A DNA stretch of 64,000 nt from Phycomyces blakesleeanus NRRL 1555(-) (GCF_001638985.1 NW_017265161.1:130576-194575), one strand, 5' to 3'. Shown: positions 1 through 12,481, counted from the first letter of the stretch. Notes: generated from the letters alone by a model not told the origin. Numbers and translations: made by a program.

Positions 1-503
1 ATGTGCACCTAATTTAGACTCAATAATATTTTTATTGCATTGCAAAAAATACCAATTTTTATTAGAATATAATAATGTATGATATATGACTTATTTTTAA
101 TAAGAAAGTATATCAAAAAAAATTGAAAAAAAGAGCAAGAATTGATGTCATAAAAAATACAAGAAAAAGAAAATCCAAAAAAGGCCACTTGCCAAAATGA
201 GCAAGAATTGATGTCATGTTAAAAAAACGCGAAAGAGAAAAACTACACCATTATATCAGTGATTATTAAATTGAAGCCCCATTAATAATCAGGCACACTT
301 TTTTTAAGAAAAGATCGCTGCATCAAAATCCATTTGTAATTCTTACTAATAGGGACAGTAAGCTCAATGTAGTCAATGACATAGTGAACAAGATATATCA
401 GCTCATTATTAATGACAAAAATAAGAGACATATAAAAGATGAAAATAAAATATAGTATACACCTCTTTATTATTTTATTATTATTAATATTATTCTTATT
501 GTT

Positions 504-3500
504 ATGAATTCTACAACTAAAACCTACACTGTTATGTGTACATGTTCATCATGTACCAAAAATCCAATTGGCAGAATTTTGCAAAATGCACAGACCTTTA
601 AGCATCATAATAATGCTGATAAGTTATTAGACATTGGCCCAAAAAATCGAGGTAAATGACATTTGAGTAGTATGCGCATTACTGGATAAATTGTAATCTA
701 ATATTTTTTTGTTAATTATCAGTTAATACAGAAGTTGTCGAAGAAGAGACAGACGTTGAGATGGTAGATGTATCTGAAACATCGATTGATTGTGAGTATA
801 AAATTTCTTTTTAATAAATCATAATTTAGATAGCTAATAGTCTAGTTTTACTATAGATGAAGACAATTATTCTATTGTATCAGCCGAAACTACCGTACAG
901 AGTGTACCTTATTTGAGAGAAGACGAGATTTTTCAATTCGAAGAGTCTGATGTTGAGACAACATCATTGGCTTCTGACAATGACGATCCTGATTCAAGCA
1001 ATGAGTCTGAAGATGAGAGCGAAGTTGAGGTTGCTGGTGTTGAAGATTTTGAAGACATGGTTGCTTCCAGTATGCATACATTTAAAAAAGAAATATACAT
1101 AAATTGTGTTACAAATAATTAACAGAAATACTTGCCTTTGTAGTTGCTTCTTTGAAAATTCATGAAATGTCTCAAACAAGCCAATTCATGGCTCTATTTG
1201 GCGTTATCTTTCAGGCGTTTTACTTGGTTCAAGCAGGTGGAACTGCTATGTTGAAATTCTTCTGCCATCTTCTTGTTGCCTTTGATAAGGATACCAATCT
1301 CCCACTCACCATTGATGCATTAAAGTCTATGACCGGCTTCAATTTCATGACAAAAAGCATCGTCAAATACACCATCTGCAACAAGTGCTTTGCAATTTAC
1401 CTACCAGGCAATCGCCAACCAAATTGCACATTCGAAAAATACACAACCACACCACCAACATACTGCGGAAATCCTCTTTTCTCTGACACCGAAGCTGATC
1501 ACACCGTCCCTCTCATGGTTTTTCCATACAACTTGCTCAAGAATGCATTGGCACAGCATTTTGCCAAACCTGGGTTTGAGCATCAAATCGTTCAATGGAG
1601 ATCAAGGGAAACCATAAACAGTACCTTGTTGGACGTCTATGATGGTGCAATGTGGTCTGAGCTCCTTGATGAAGATGACAAGCCTTTTGTGAATCACGAC
1701 CATTCTTTGATGTTGACATTGAATGTGGATTGGTTTCAACCATTCAAGGGTCGTACACATGCAAGTGGGGCCTTGTACCTGTCAATGAACAACCTGCCTA
1801 GGGAAGAAAGAATGAAGCTGGAAAACATTATCCTTGTCGGTGTCATGCCTGGTCCAAAGGAAGCAAAGATCAACCAGATGAACAACTTCTTGGAACCTCT
1901 GGTAGACGAGCTGGTAGAGTTATATGGCAGCATAACTATGAAAACTCCAGAGTTCCCCAATGGTACTAGTATCCGCGCTGCTCTTATGTGTGTTGCTTGT
2001 GACATACCTGCTGCAAGAAAGACTGCTGGATTTACAGGATTTGCAAGTACAAACGCCTGTCACATATGCAAGCATCATTTCACTGTTGTTGCTGGAACAA
2101 GTAAGATCAATTATTCTGGATTCGATCATGAGAACTGGGTCTCCCGAACAAAAGAGGAAAATGCAACCGAAGCTGAGATGTGGTTCTGCGCAGAATCTGA
2201 TGCAGAGAGAGCTGTTTTGGAGAAGCAGTATGGCACCCATTTTTCCGAGTTGCATTGCCTACACTACTTTGATCCCGTCCGATGCACAATTGTTGATCCC
2301 ATGCACAATTTGTTTCTTGGGACAGCAAAGCGTATGATCAGTGTTTGGAAAGACCTGAGGTATCTCCCAACTGCTGTTCTCGTCCGTATGCAATGTCTTG
2401 CCAATGGTATTCTTGTTCCTCCTGGGTATGCCGTTTTATCAACAAAGATCGAATCTGGTTTCCCGTATATGAAGGCAGACGAGTGGCAATCGTGGTGTCT
2501 GATTTATTCGTTGGTGGTACTAAAAGACGCTTTGCCTGAAGACGACTACAAAAACTGGACTCTCTTTGTAAAAGCATGCCGAAAGTTGACCGGTCCTTCA
2601 GTCACATATTCAGAAATTGACAGTGCACACCAGCTCCTTGGAGAATTTGGAAAAGAGTGTGAGACTCTTTATGGAGAGAGCAGCATCACACCAAATATGC
2701 ACTTGCATATGCACTTGCATGAGTCAATGCTTAACTTTGGTCCGGTATATGCATTCTGGCTGTATAGCTTTGAGAGATACAACGGCAAGTTGAAGAACAT
2801 CAAGACGAACCATCGCAATGGTCTTGAGATCACCTTCATGAGAGTCTTCCTGGAGAAAGCATTCATTGGTAGCTTTCTTCGAGCATATTCTACCAATCTT
2901 TCATCACCACTAATAGAGTTCCTTGAGGGGGTTGCCCAAGTAAAATCAAATTCCAACAGCTCTTCTCCCTTGAATTTGGATGCTGGCCACCCTCCTGCGT
3001 TGCCATTTAGCTTAGCAATGTTCCAGCAAGCTGCTACAAATCCATGGTACAATGTCACCGGAAGTGAGGCCTTGCCACCGACCACATTGCCAATCAAGTT
3101 GCAGCCTTTGACTATGATGAAGGATGATCACTATCAGTGGTTATTTGAATTCTATGTCAAAGCTTACCAGAGTACAAGTGTTTCCTTCTGTGTGGTAGGG
3201 AGAATCCCAATTGGTGAGGATGTATTTGTGAACAATCAGATTCAAAAGGTGAAGAAGATTTCGTTGCTGGGGTAAGAGTACTGCAGTGGTGAAAAGAAGA
3301 AGCGCGGGTCTTTTGTGAGGGTATTGTTTCTTGAGAGAACAAATGACGATGTATCTGAATTCCCTGGTCAAATAGAGTATTTATTTACTCATATCATCAA
3401 GATCGGTGGAGTCAAAAGAGTGTCAACGTTCGTATTCATTAAATGGTTTCCCGCCTACCATTCAAGTAGTCATCAGCCATTAGCTGATCAAGGTCTGCAG

Positions 3501-3653
3501 TTGTGGGACAAGAGATTTATGGAAGAAGATGCTTCGTGCATTGTTCCAGTGCATCGTCTGCATTTGTGCTTTGCGTTGACTATGCATAAAATGCAGAGTG
3601 GGACGCAAAAGCACCTGGTTATTCCACTGCCTAGAAAAGTAGTCACATAAAAA
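504..3653 (+). pseudogene. Tnp2/Plavaka-type transposase, one in-frame stop
   Basis: Element-encoded DDE-type transposase expected to cut and join the element ends. Four exons are inferred: 504-651, 723-791, 857-1069 and 1144-3653. The spliced frame stays open and gives about 979 codons. The N-terminus has a knuckle, C-x-C-x2-C (CTCSSC) followed by HH, then a long acidic stretch. The catalytic core has D in LNVDWFQPF and D in ACDIPAARK, then the conserved IDPMHNLFLG. Codon 3273-3275 is TAA inside SLLG*EYCSG. The other copies have Gln here (LLGQEYSS, ILGQVYKG), so this is a nonsense change, and the frame continues to 3653. Otherwise full length. Family placement (Pfam Tnp2, Plavaka group of CACTA) is from memory of the motifs. 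Confidence 0.8.
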
Positions 3654-4265
3654 ACAAAAAAAATAACAACTATTTAGGTTACCAGTATAAATAATTATAA
3701 TACGAGTTTTTTTTGACTGTAAAAAGGTTTAGCTTTATTTATCTCTGTATTCTTATTTAGTTTTAACAGTACTTCTTTATTAAGTATTTAAAAGAGCAAT
3801 AGTAAATTATATTACCAGTTTTTTTAACTATTAATGAATAGTAAAAACCATTATTTATTTCTCTTGCTTTTATCAATAATATAAAAGACAAAAAAACTTG
3901 TATATTTAATACCTGACATTTACCATTTTCTTAGCCTTTATTACATATTCTTGCTAATATCGGTATTATAATTTCCAATAAAAAAAACGAGGATAAAACA
4001 ATCAGGGTTATATAATTAAATAATTGCTTTGTACATATATTTTTTTTATTAATTGGCTTTAAAATAAAATAAAATAAAATAAAATAATAATTTATTATTT
4101 TGATTTTTGATTTTGTCTTTTTCTTTTTTCTTTTATTTATATATTAATTGCTTCTCATCTTGACAATACCGCCTGATTATATTTTACTACTTCACCCCAC
4201 ATCGTTCAACACAATCAATAAAAATCATTAAAGTACTATATTCACTTTGTAAACAAAATAATGAT
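3654..4265. other. AT-rich gap between convergent genes of CACTG-1
   Basis: 612 bases with no credible ORF. It contains an AAATA run near 4061-4086 and would have to hold the polyadenylation signals of both convergent genes. Nothing else is recognisable. Confidence 0.5.
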
Positions 4266-5354
4266 TTATTGTTGGCATGTGTGAATCCAAGCAGCAACAC
4301 ATGCCTTTTTCTCATTCGATAACTCGGTGTTTCTCAAAATAATTGGATAGACAGAATTGCCAATGACGTCTGGTCCCTTGTTAGCAAGTCTCTGTTTCTT
4401 CAAAACAGTAAAGTATTCATCCACCTGCATTATAATATAAATACTTTTGAGTTAGAAGTATTAAAAAAAATAACTTTTATCATGAGAGCCTTACCAAGAG
4501 ATGTCTATTTCTAGGAGTATATCTAGTTTTATTTTTCTCCTCATCTGACTCAATATCAGATAACATGTCATAGTCCAGAAGGTTAGCGACAGTCTCACCA
4601 AACTTAGACTCAAGGTTTGCCTTGTCAGCTAAGTGAATTGCCTTGTAGTCTGCAAGAATCTGAAAAAAAAAGTTAAAATAGTTTACACAAAAACTGTTGA
4701 CTATACTTACGTTTCTCTTTCTGGACCGGCGTCGAGAAATCCGATTTTGTTGAGCTATCTTTTCTGGCAAAGCTTTTGCCCTTTGAAGCATATACAAAAT
4801 ATGACTTCGGGTTTTCTCTTCCACAACTGCAGACGAAACAGACTTTACTTCAGCTTGCTGATGTGTGTAGCTCTGCACTACATCAGCAATGGGACGGTTG
4901 GATGTCGAGAAGGCGCCCTCATTGACTGTCAATGGCATTGTTGCCAGAACTGCTCGTGTTTGAGAACGGATCAATCTCTGCAAAATATAATGTAAGTAAC
5001 TTTGCAATATTCTATTACTAGTATATATCCTACCGAAACCGTTGGAAGGTGATACTTTATATATTCTCCTGTAGTAAGAGCCTGACCGATGGGACTATGG
5101 TTCGAATTGTTATTCTGACCATTGGTTGCTCCCATGTTGTGGTAGACCTTCTCCAGAAGTGAATGAGATTCATTCAGTCGGGTGCTCATGGTGGACAAAG
5201 TGGACAGGACAGTACCATCTAGCTCTGTGCTAACTGTCAAGCTGGGAAGAATTTCCCGTTGTCTTGTGCTTGCTGCTGTCCCAGCGGTTTGTTGAACAGA
5301 CTTTTTTGTAGTCATCTTTTTCGTTTTTTTGGATTGCTGCATATTAGAAGACAT
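4266..5354 (-). CDS. Conserved accessory protein of CACTG elements (copy 1)
   Basis: Function unknown. Four exons on the minus strand: 5354-5034, 4977-4711, 4659-4495 and 4424-4266. All introns have GT-AG ends and are phase 0. They give about 303 residues without a stop. Visible parts are a Ser/Thr-rich N-terminus with a heptad-like segment (STLSTMSTRLNESHSLLEKV), a basic patch ending exon 2 (RRRSRKRN), and an acidic LSDIESDEE motif in exon 3. The last motif matches MSDLESDDE in the CACTG-5 copy and MSEGESEDD in the CACTG-3 copy. The gene is convergent with the transposase, as in the other copies, so it is probably a partner for transposition (perhaps a TnpA-like end-binding role). That is inference from position only. 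This copy appears intact. Confidence 0.7.
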
Positions 5355-5770
5355 GAATTGAGATATTTAAGGCTAATGAAAGAAATGGAAACAATGTGAA
5401 TACTTTAATAATTAGAGTCGGGTTTCTTTAAAATAATAAAATAAATCAAAACATACGTAAAGGTGGAAAGTAAGGCACCAAAAGATTATTTTTCTGATGA
5501 TACTCTTTATAGCATTTTGCTCTCTATATTATACTTTTCTTTATAAGCCAACTTGGAAAGGCATTTGTAATAGCTTACATCCATTACAAAGATGTGAGAG
5601 ATTATGGTTTAGTATGTAATGTCTTGTCTCAATCGGGATGGGTTGAATGACTTTCAATTTGCTCCATTGATTCTATCAGTTTCTCAGGGTCAACGGTCAT
5701 AAAATTATAATTTTGAATTTCCCCCGTTTTTTTTTTTTAATTTTTTCTTTCTTCTTCTTTACTTCTTTCT
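5355..5770. other. Non-coding stretch left of intron-rich segment
   Basis: No ORF of note. It should contain the promoter of the minus-strand accessory gene starting at 5354. Nothing specific is recognised. Confidence 0.4.
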
Positions 5771-5772
5771 TA

Positions 5773-6560
5773 ATGTCTAACATGGTAAGCATCAACTCAC
5801 ATCAAAGTTTCAAGACCTAATCATCTTGTTGTTTTTATTCTAGCATGATACACTATGCTTTAAACTACCAAGTCCTTCTTAACTGCCTCAAAAATAATGA
5901 TAAAAAGGTAATAAAAATATACTTGAATATTTATTCATGATTTATGTATTAATTATTCTGCTTAGATTTTTCTGGCCCGTTAACAAAGACATATACCTTG
6001 GGAGGGTTTATAAAATGGTATGTTGTATAAATATTAATGTGCACCATCAAGATACAACTTGTATTTATTATTTTTCTTATGTATACCATACACTCTATAG
6101 TCACTGGTCTTTATCTCGGTCCTCTTTTTTTGATTATACACCGACTCTTATTCTCTACAGATAGACAAGTAAGTAAATAATCATTCTACTTCTTTGTATG
6201 TAATTCTAATGAAAAGAAATTATTTTATAGATAATATCTCCATTTCCCGCATGCTGCATCTTCTATTGTATTGAATAATTGGTAAGCAAAAAATAGTCTG
6301 ATACTCTTTATTTCATTCTAATAAAAGATTATATTTTATAGACAATGTCATTGTATTTTGTGTTTGTCAACTCTTCTGTTTTCTGAACTGTCTGGTAAGC
6401 AAACCATAGTCTTATTTACTTTGCATCGTATTAACAAAAGTTATTATTTTTATAGACAATATTACTATAATTGAGACATTTAACTAAAATGTTGATATAT
6501 CTATCTTTATGTTAAAGACATCCATCTGTTCTCATGTTTAACTTTATTGTAAGTACATTC
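5773..6560 (+). other. Intron-rich segment, possible third gene of CACTG-1
   Basis: Seen: a chain of donor and acceptor pairs with short intervals between them: ATG|GTAAGC at 5783, TAG near 5844, AAG|GTAATA near 5908, CTTAG near 5966, ATG|GTATGT near 6016, CTACAG near 6160, then repeated GGTAAGCAAA...TTTATAG units around 6280-6460. The order (transposase, convergent accessory gene, then this) matches the place of gene U in CACTG-3. I could not build a continuous protein or align it to the U genes. It may be a decayed or diverged third gene. Confidence 0.3.
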
Positions 6561-6892
6561 ATATTTTTTAAATAATCTGTCGCTCTCAAATAAATATACC
6601 TAGAATATTCTTTCTAATCCACCCTATAATTATTTTTTATAAAAGTAAACAAACAGGCCAAGAAGGCGTGCGGCAGCAAGCAATGGAATACAGTAGGGGT
6701 CGATTGCACCAGGGGTGGACCAATGGATGTTCGAAAGGAATAACATAGTATCAACTAAAATAAATGACGGCATCAAGTGTGATATTTCTACCCAATTGCA
6801 ACAGAAGACGATTAGTGATGTAGACAAATAGAAACAGCTAGAAACAATAAGAAAAATTTTTCAAACCAATAAACACCTTTAAAATGACCCAT

Positions 6893-6940
6893 AAATCTCT
6901 AAATCTTGACTAAATCTTGACCAAATCTTGACCAAATCTC
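6893..6940. repeat. 12-bp tandem repeat
   Basis: About four copies of AAATCTTGACCA with small changes, inside the non-coding right end of CACTG-1. Confidence 0.7.
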
Positions 6941-7274
6941 TTCTTTAACAACCCATATATAGTAATAAAAAGATGTTGAATGTTATGTGCTGTATTTAAA
7001 AAAAACCCCAAAACCAATATAAAATGAAAAATCTGTGGTCTGATAAAAGTGCGTCTATATTTTTACGACCAAAATATATCACATAAAAGTATATCACACT
7101 TTTTCTTTTTGCGTTCCTAAAATTCAGTATACTAATTGTATTCATTTAGCTCACGAATTTTAAAAAATTGGCATCATAAATTCCGATCGAATTCATGCTA
7201 AATTTTATTCATTCAGACAGTATTTGGTCAAGATTTAGTATACTGAATTGGTCCTCCTTTTGCAGTGATACTTA

Positions 7275-7419
7275 TAACAGCTGATTCAATACATATATAG
7301 ACTGATAATAGCCAATTTGCAATATATATAAATTAATAACAGTCAATCCAATATATATATAAATCAATGATTACTAATTTGCTATATATATAAACTAATA
7401 ATAAATAATCTAATATATA
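7275..7419. repeat. Degenerate 40-bp AT-rich repeats
   Basis: Roughly four copies of a unit like CAATATATATAAATTAATAA, ending exactly where the solo LTR begins. Low complexity; no function is suggested. Confidence 0.55.
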
Positions 7420-7951
7420 TGTTGTGGTGGTTGAAGTTGAAGAAGTTTTTAAGAGGAAGAATTGAAGATTTGAAATTAGGAACGAAGATTCGTGAGAACT
7501 TGTGTAGGTTTTGTTTATTGAGAAAGATTTTGTATCAAAGTTTGACGAGGTTCCTACACTGAACTACTACTGCTATTTATATTGTTTTGGATTGGGAAAA
7601 TTATATGACTGGGGTCAGGTAATCAATCCTATCTGAGCCTTAATCAGAGCAACGTGATCTTGGGATAATTAATGTATGATTAATTATATAAATGTGTGTA
7701 GTCCCAATGAAGTATTAACATTGAAAGTAAATGTGTTTATGAGTTATAATTATGCTTATAATAATCCACTGATGTATCCCATATTATGGTGATATCATCA
7801 TATGAAATATAATCACTATCATGCATGCTAAACCTGTGTGTTAAATAATAAAGTAATCGGTAGACACCTTTGACTGGAATAGCTGAGGCCTTATATTATT
7901 TCCTTCAGACTTATTCTCAATTACAGCAGTAGTCAATACTCATTTACAACA
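7420..7951 (-). mobile_element. Solo LTR, Ty3/gypsy-type (copy a)
   Basis: 532 bp with TG...CA ends on the minus strand. It is near-identical to the plus-strand LTR at 15091-15622, with only a few base differences by eye. It has no target duplication: left flank ATATA, right flank TAAAC. It abuts the terminal repeat of the mariner-like element directly, and the outer part of that repeat is missing. This suggests a deletion at its left side after insertion. The LTR is related to the LTRs of the gypsy element at 40804, sharing the start of TGTTGTRAATGAGTATTGA. Confidence 0.85.
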
Positions 7952-8062
7952 TAAACGTTGTACTTTTTTTTTGTAAATGTTGTATTTTTTATATAACCAT
8001 AGAATTTTTTTTTGTAAATGTAGAATTTTTTTTTGTAAACGTCGTATTTTTTTTATATAACT
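7952..8062 (+). repeat. Left inverted repeat of mariner-like element (truncated)
   Basis: Contains three or four copies of a TTTTTTGTAAAYGTNGTA block. Its reverse complement matches 12325-12437 with few differences, starting about 45 bases in from the right element end. Confidence 0.65.
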
Positions 8063-8380
8063 GCCAAACGCCTAATGTAATAGCACTTCAATATATATAG
8101 ATCTTTCTACAAAGATACGTCATAGAAAATATCTATAGAGAGAACTAACAGAATATGCAAACTTTTCTCCAGATTACTTTGTTGAAGTCAAATACCTTAC
8201 TGCAGTTATAAGAGAATAAAGCAAGTATCTCATTATAATAATTATGTTAAAATTGAAAATGCAATGATATTATTTGTATTCTTTCTTTATTGCAGAGTAA
8301 GTTTCGAATAAAAGATTCATTTTTTTATCACTTGTAGCCTCTTTGTTGTTTTTAATGAAAAAAACAACTGGAGACTTTCT

Positions 8381-8653
8381 CTACTTCAAAATATAGCCAT
8401 CAGCAGTTGTTTGTTTCATATTTACTATCTTGCTGACTTTTTTGATAGTTAATCCTCTTATGAAGTAGAGATAAAGTAGCTTTTTTAGATCTTTATCCAT
8501 AGGTATTTGATATTGTCCTCTACTTTTTTTGGGGGTTTCGTCTGTTGTTGACAGGGCAGAACTTTTTGGATCTTCTGGCTTTTTAGGCTCTTCAAGCTCT
8601 TCCATGTTTTTTTCAAAGGCACTGTTATATTCTTCAAGTTTCTCATATAACAT
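8381..8653 (-). pseudogene. Short helix-turn-helix ORF, transposase N-terminus remnant
   Basis: 90 codons. The C-terminal half (LKKLLYLYFIRGLTIKKVSK, then IVNMKQTTADGY) has the layout of a helix-turn-helix segment, comparable with NQTAAATAREIGINVWTARN of the transposase at 10956. The N-terminal half is acidic and Pro/Lys-rich. Reading past the stop gives no DDE domain. It is probably a fragment of a second Tc1/mariner-type transposase, or a small DNA-binding ORF of the same element. Function unproven. Confidence 0.4.
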
Positions 8654-10541
8654 TGTTGTGTTTTCTGATAATAAAAGATAAAAAATAAAGAAATAGAAAG
8701 ATATGTTAAAGTGAAATATTTTATATAAATACAGTTATATCTAGTATATAGTAGTAATAATGAAATAGTAATTACTTAAGTTGCATGATAAAAATCAGAA
8801 CACAAGTTGAAGCAGCAAGAATAGATGTAAAGAAGATTAAGTTGTTGTTAAATAATATTAGTCATTATATTTTCAGCTTTTTATATCAAAAAATAATATT
8901 CTAAGGTCTACTAAATAAAGTAGTACAAATTGAACTCAAGGAGATAAAAAATAAATAGGACAATATATTATTTGCAGCCATAAATTTATTATAAACATTC
9001 TTTTTTAAAAGAGATATCATAATTCTCTCTCTTTACATTTGGTGTTTACATACCAAAACTCTTTATTTCTCTTCTTAAATCAGCAATAAATCTCATTCTC
9101 ATGCTCACTTCAACAACTAAATATTACTCTGACAATGAAAACACTGCTTAAAGCTCTACACCTCATGGATTTTTTTATTATTTCCAGATCACATTATGTT
9201 TCTGTATGTAAATAAAGCCTATACTTCAGAGTCATTGATATTAATCTCTAAATAATCTATAGTATTTTGAATAAAAGCTATAAATCTGAAAAGAAAACGT
9301 GATGGTTCAACCCTCCACCTACAAAGAAACTACAAGATCAAACATCTACCTGTACGATAGGAACCAGTCTACACATATTCATAATGCTTTTAAGTGCATT
9401 TCACCGACCATACTTTTTCGAAATCCAACAGTAGAATTCACTCTACCAACCACACAAAAACTTGCCAATTTTTATCTCAAATATCCAGTAATCTGATTGA
9501 CTACCACAACAATTGTATTTCTTATGAACCTGGTTCTACACAAGCATCTGATACTATTACAAAAAAGAATCCAAAAATGCTAATTTATTTAGCACCTGCT
9601 CCAACCATTTTACAATATCAGAATCCTGATCTTCTTAATATCAAACTCAACAACTCTTTGTAATCTGCACTCGAAACAAGTAAATGTCCAACAATCTGTT
9701 AAACAACTGAAAGCAGTCCAAGAATTATGCTTTGCCTACAATACTACCCAATCTTAATTTTGGAAACCCTCATGATACAAAATACCAAAAAAAAACAAAT
9801 ATTACACACACAAAAACAGTAACAAAAAATAGCACAAGCTCATGACAAAAAAAAAGAAATAAAAAAGAGATGAAAAAAAAAGAGATGAAAAAATAAAAAA
9901 AAAAAGAAATAAAAAAATAAAAATAAAAAAAAAAAAAAAAAAAAAAAAAAATGTAATAGCAATTTTAAAAATAATTCTCCAAATAGTATAACTAGCATTT
10001 TTATTCATAAATTTTTATAATATACATAACCATTTTTCCGCAAATAATTTCTGAAAAACTGAAAGTCTCAATAACTGAAAATAAAATGGTATCTAACCGC
10101 AGAAATTTCTGAAAAACTGAAAATCTCAATAACTGAATGTCGAGCTTTTTCTTGGCTCTATACAAAAAAAAACTTTCTTTTTTTTATTTTTTTTTATTTT
10201 TATTTTTTTATTTTTTTTTGGGTGGGCAAACTCATAAGGAGAAATCCCACCCCTTCCTTTGAGACAGAGGACAGGACACCATAAAGGCTCTGGTAGCACT
10301 GTAAATTGGATAATAAAATAAATGTTCTTAAAAGTGTGAAGAAGCTTAATATGTAAACATTCATTATTCTTCAACACATTCTTTATCCAAATATATTAAG
10401 ACAACAGGACAAGACTATACCTTGGTAGAAACGTTTAAGTTATTAAAATATATTTTTTTGGTATATATACCCCAGTGTCTTAATAAAGTTTCTCAGTTAT
10501 CTTTCTTTCTTGATTTTAACACTCTTTTTATTTTCAAAAAA
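8654..10541. other. Non-coding interior of mariner-like element
   Basis: No supported gene. It contains poly-A/poly-T tracts: A-rich 9845-9950 with AAAAAGAGATG repeats, and T-rich 10163-10219. The small ORFs here (for example 9394-9663) have no recognisable motif. Confidence 0.5.
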
Positions 10542-12073
10542 ATGTCTACTTCCAACAACTCCCTCAAATTTGTTATGGACAAGCACTGTGAAATGGTCAG
10601 TCACAGCGGTTCTGCAGACCAAACCCAGTTTTCTGGAATTGCTTTCGACCCCTTGTGCAATTTCAACCAAGAGATTGTCGACGAAATGCATGGAGAAGTT
10701 ATACTCCGATCTGTGACAGATGTCTTTGTCAACCATGCCAATATGAAATGGACCTGTACCTTGGCCGGAAACCCAGCAGTCATGAACCTCTTAAGTCTCA
10801 GAAGTTTTTTGCCAACTGAAGTCAACAAGGCCACCACCAAAACCATTGTTACACAGAAGCCGAAGACGAATCTGCTGGAGAAGGTCGACCCTGATTCTGT
10901 TCCCACTGCAGAAAGCATAGGTCGAGGTCTGTACTGAAAGTACAACCAAAACCAGGTGAACAAGCTCTTCTCCTTGGTTTTCCAAGAAAACCAGACTGCT
11001 GCTGCCACTGCCAGAGAAATAGGCATCAATGTCTGGACTGCCCGGAACTACGTTAGACTGGCCAGAGAGAAGATCCAGGCCAATTTTGATGCTGCCATGG
11101 TGGAGACTGATGAGTCCAATGGGCTGGAGATGGTGGAGGTTGAGGAGGTTTCTGTGCCTAAAGAACAAAAACATGGCAACCAAAAGTTGTTCCAGGTGCA
11201 CTCTGCTTTTTTTTGAAGTTTTTTGAAAATAAATTAGATGCTACCTTGGAACAAGCAAGGATAGCTGTCATGGAAGAGTTCTCTGGGCTGCAGATTACCA
11301 AATCAGCAATCCAGAAGCACTTGGTGAAGAAGTGTGCCCTGACAATGAAGAAGTTGGAGAAGCTGCCTGAGAAGAGAGACGATGTCAGCACAATTGAGAT
11401 GAGACAAGACCACATTTTGGAGTGGCAACAACTTGCGGATTTCAACTATCTGTCAAACTGTGTGTTCATCAATGAAGCAGGCTTCAACATGCACATTAAG
11501 AGAACTTTTGGCCATTCTGTCAGTGGCACCCCGGCCAAGACAACTGTCCCAATGCAGAGAGGTGCGTCCATCACCATTCTTGGTGCAATGTGCAAGAGAG
11601 AGATTGTTAGTCTCTTGTTGAAGAAACCTACTGCAGTCGCAACTAAAAAGAAGAGAAAGTTGAACATCTACACCAATGTTGAGGTGAATGGCAGAATTGG
11701 TACCAGGACCCAGCACTACCTCAACTTTCTTAGTCATACAATGGACGTTCTGGACAGCCAGGGTATGCAAAGACATTATCTCGTAATGGATAATGTTCCT
11801 ATCCATAAGGCCAATGAGATGAAAGACTTTATTTTTTCCCGTGGGTACAAGTGTGCATATCTTCTTGTGTATTCACCTTTCCTGAATCCAATTGAGGAAA
11901 TGTGGTCCAAGATCAAGTTTGGTGTCCGCAGAGAAGAGATTACAGAGTCAGACGGGCTCATCTTAAGGATTACAGAATCAGCTAAGACTGTCACCCTTTC
12001 GGACTATTTGGGTTGGATTAACCATGCCATTTCATTCTTTCCTTGCTGTTTGAACAGAGAGCAAAAGCTTTAA
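10542..12073 (+). pseudogene. Tc1/mariner (DDE_3-type) transposase, disabled
   Basis: The start is taken at ATG 10542 (MSTSNNSL). An in-frame TGA lies at 10935-10937. The same frame then runs through a helix-turn-helix (NQTAAATAREIGINVWTARN) to 11216. Near the T8 run before 11217 the frame shifts to the ORF at 11213-12073. The DDE core is complete in layout: VFINEAGFN, then LVMDNVPIH, then LNPIEEMW. The first acidic residue of the triad is Asn, where this family normally has Asp (FIDEAGFN). So the copy has a stop, a frameshift and a lost catalytic residue, and it cannot be autonomous. Residue expectations are from family knowledge. Confidence 0.8.
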
Positions 12074-12324
12074 GTATGTCTTTTATGTCTATTTAAGCTC
12101 TTTACACTCTATGTCTTTTTTTATTTTATTTTTATTTTTTACTACTTTATGTCCCTCTTTTTCTTATTTTTTTACCACTTTATGTCCCTCTTTTTTTATT
12201 TGTTTTACTGCTTTATGCTTTTCTTTTTTTATTACTTTGTATTTCATTATATCTTACTTCTTATTATGTGTTTTATTTCTCTATCAACTAATTATGCCTA
12301 ATAAAAATATTCATGTTTTATGCC

Positions 12325-12440
12325 AAAAAATACGACGTTTACAAAAAAAATACTACAGTTATATAAAAAAATACGACGTTTACAAAAAAAAGTATGACGT
12401 TTACAAAAAAAATACTACGGTTATATAAAAAAAATTGTAA
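12325..12440 (+). repeat. Right inverted repeat of mariner-like element
   Basis: Repeated TACGACGTTTACAAAAAAA and ACTACRGTTATATAAAAA blocks, matching 7952-8062 in reverse complement. Confidence 0.65.
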
Positions 12441-12481
12441 GGCATAAGGATAAAAAATTTGAGTGCCATGTACCCTTCCGC

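Larger units (their letters stand above)
1..7267 (+). mobile_element. CACTG-1, Tnp2-type DNA transposon (left end outside window)
   Basis: Seen: a plus-strand transposase (504-3653), a convergent accessory gene (4266-5354) and a right terminus at 7267 that reads CACTGCAAAAGGAGGACC on the minus strand. The left terminus of CACTG-5 starts CACTGCAAAAGAC, so the two share a terminus type. The 3 bases after the end are ATA. The matching target duplication should lie just left of base 1 and cannot be checked. In CACTG-5 the transposase start lies about 0.8 kb from its terminus, so roughly 0.3 kb of this element is probably missing here. Known: the CACTA superfamily has CACTR ends and 3-bp target duplications. 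Confidence 0.75.
7952..12440 (+). mobile_element. Tc1/mariner-type element remnant with long inverted repeats
   Basis: Defined by inverted repeats of about 110 bp at 7952-8062 and about 12325-12437. Each is built from repeated blocks of GTAAACGTCGTATTTTTTT and TTTTTATATAAC. A DDE transposase pseudogene lies inside at 10542-12073. The left end is cut by the solo LTR. The outer right end (about 12437-12450) is not sharply defined, and no TA target duplication can be shown. Confidence 0.65.

Noticed and set aside
9802..10008. Phe-rich ORF
   Set aside because: Translation of a poly-A/poly-T tract.
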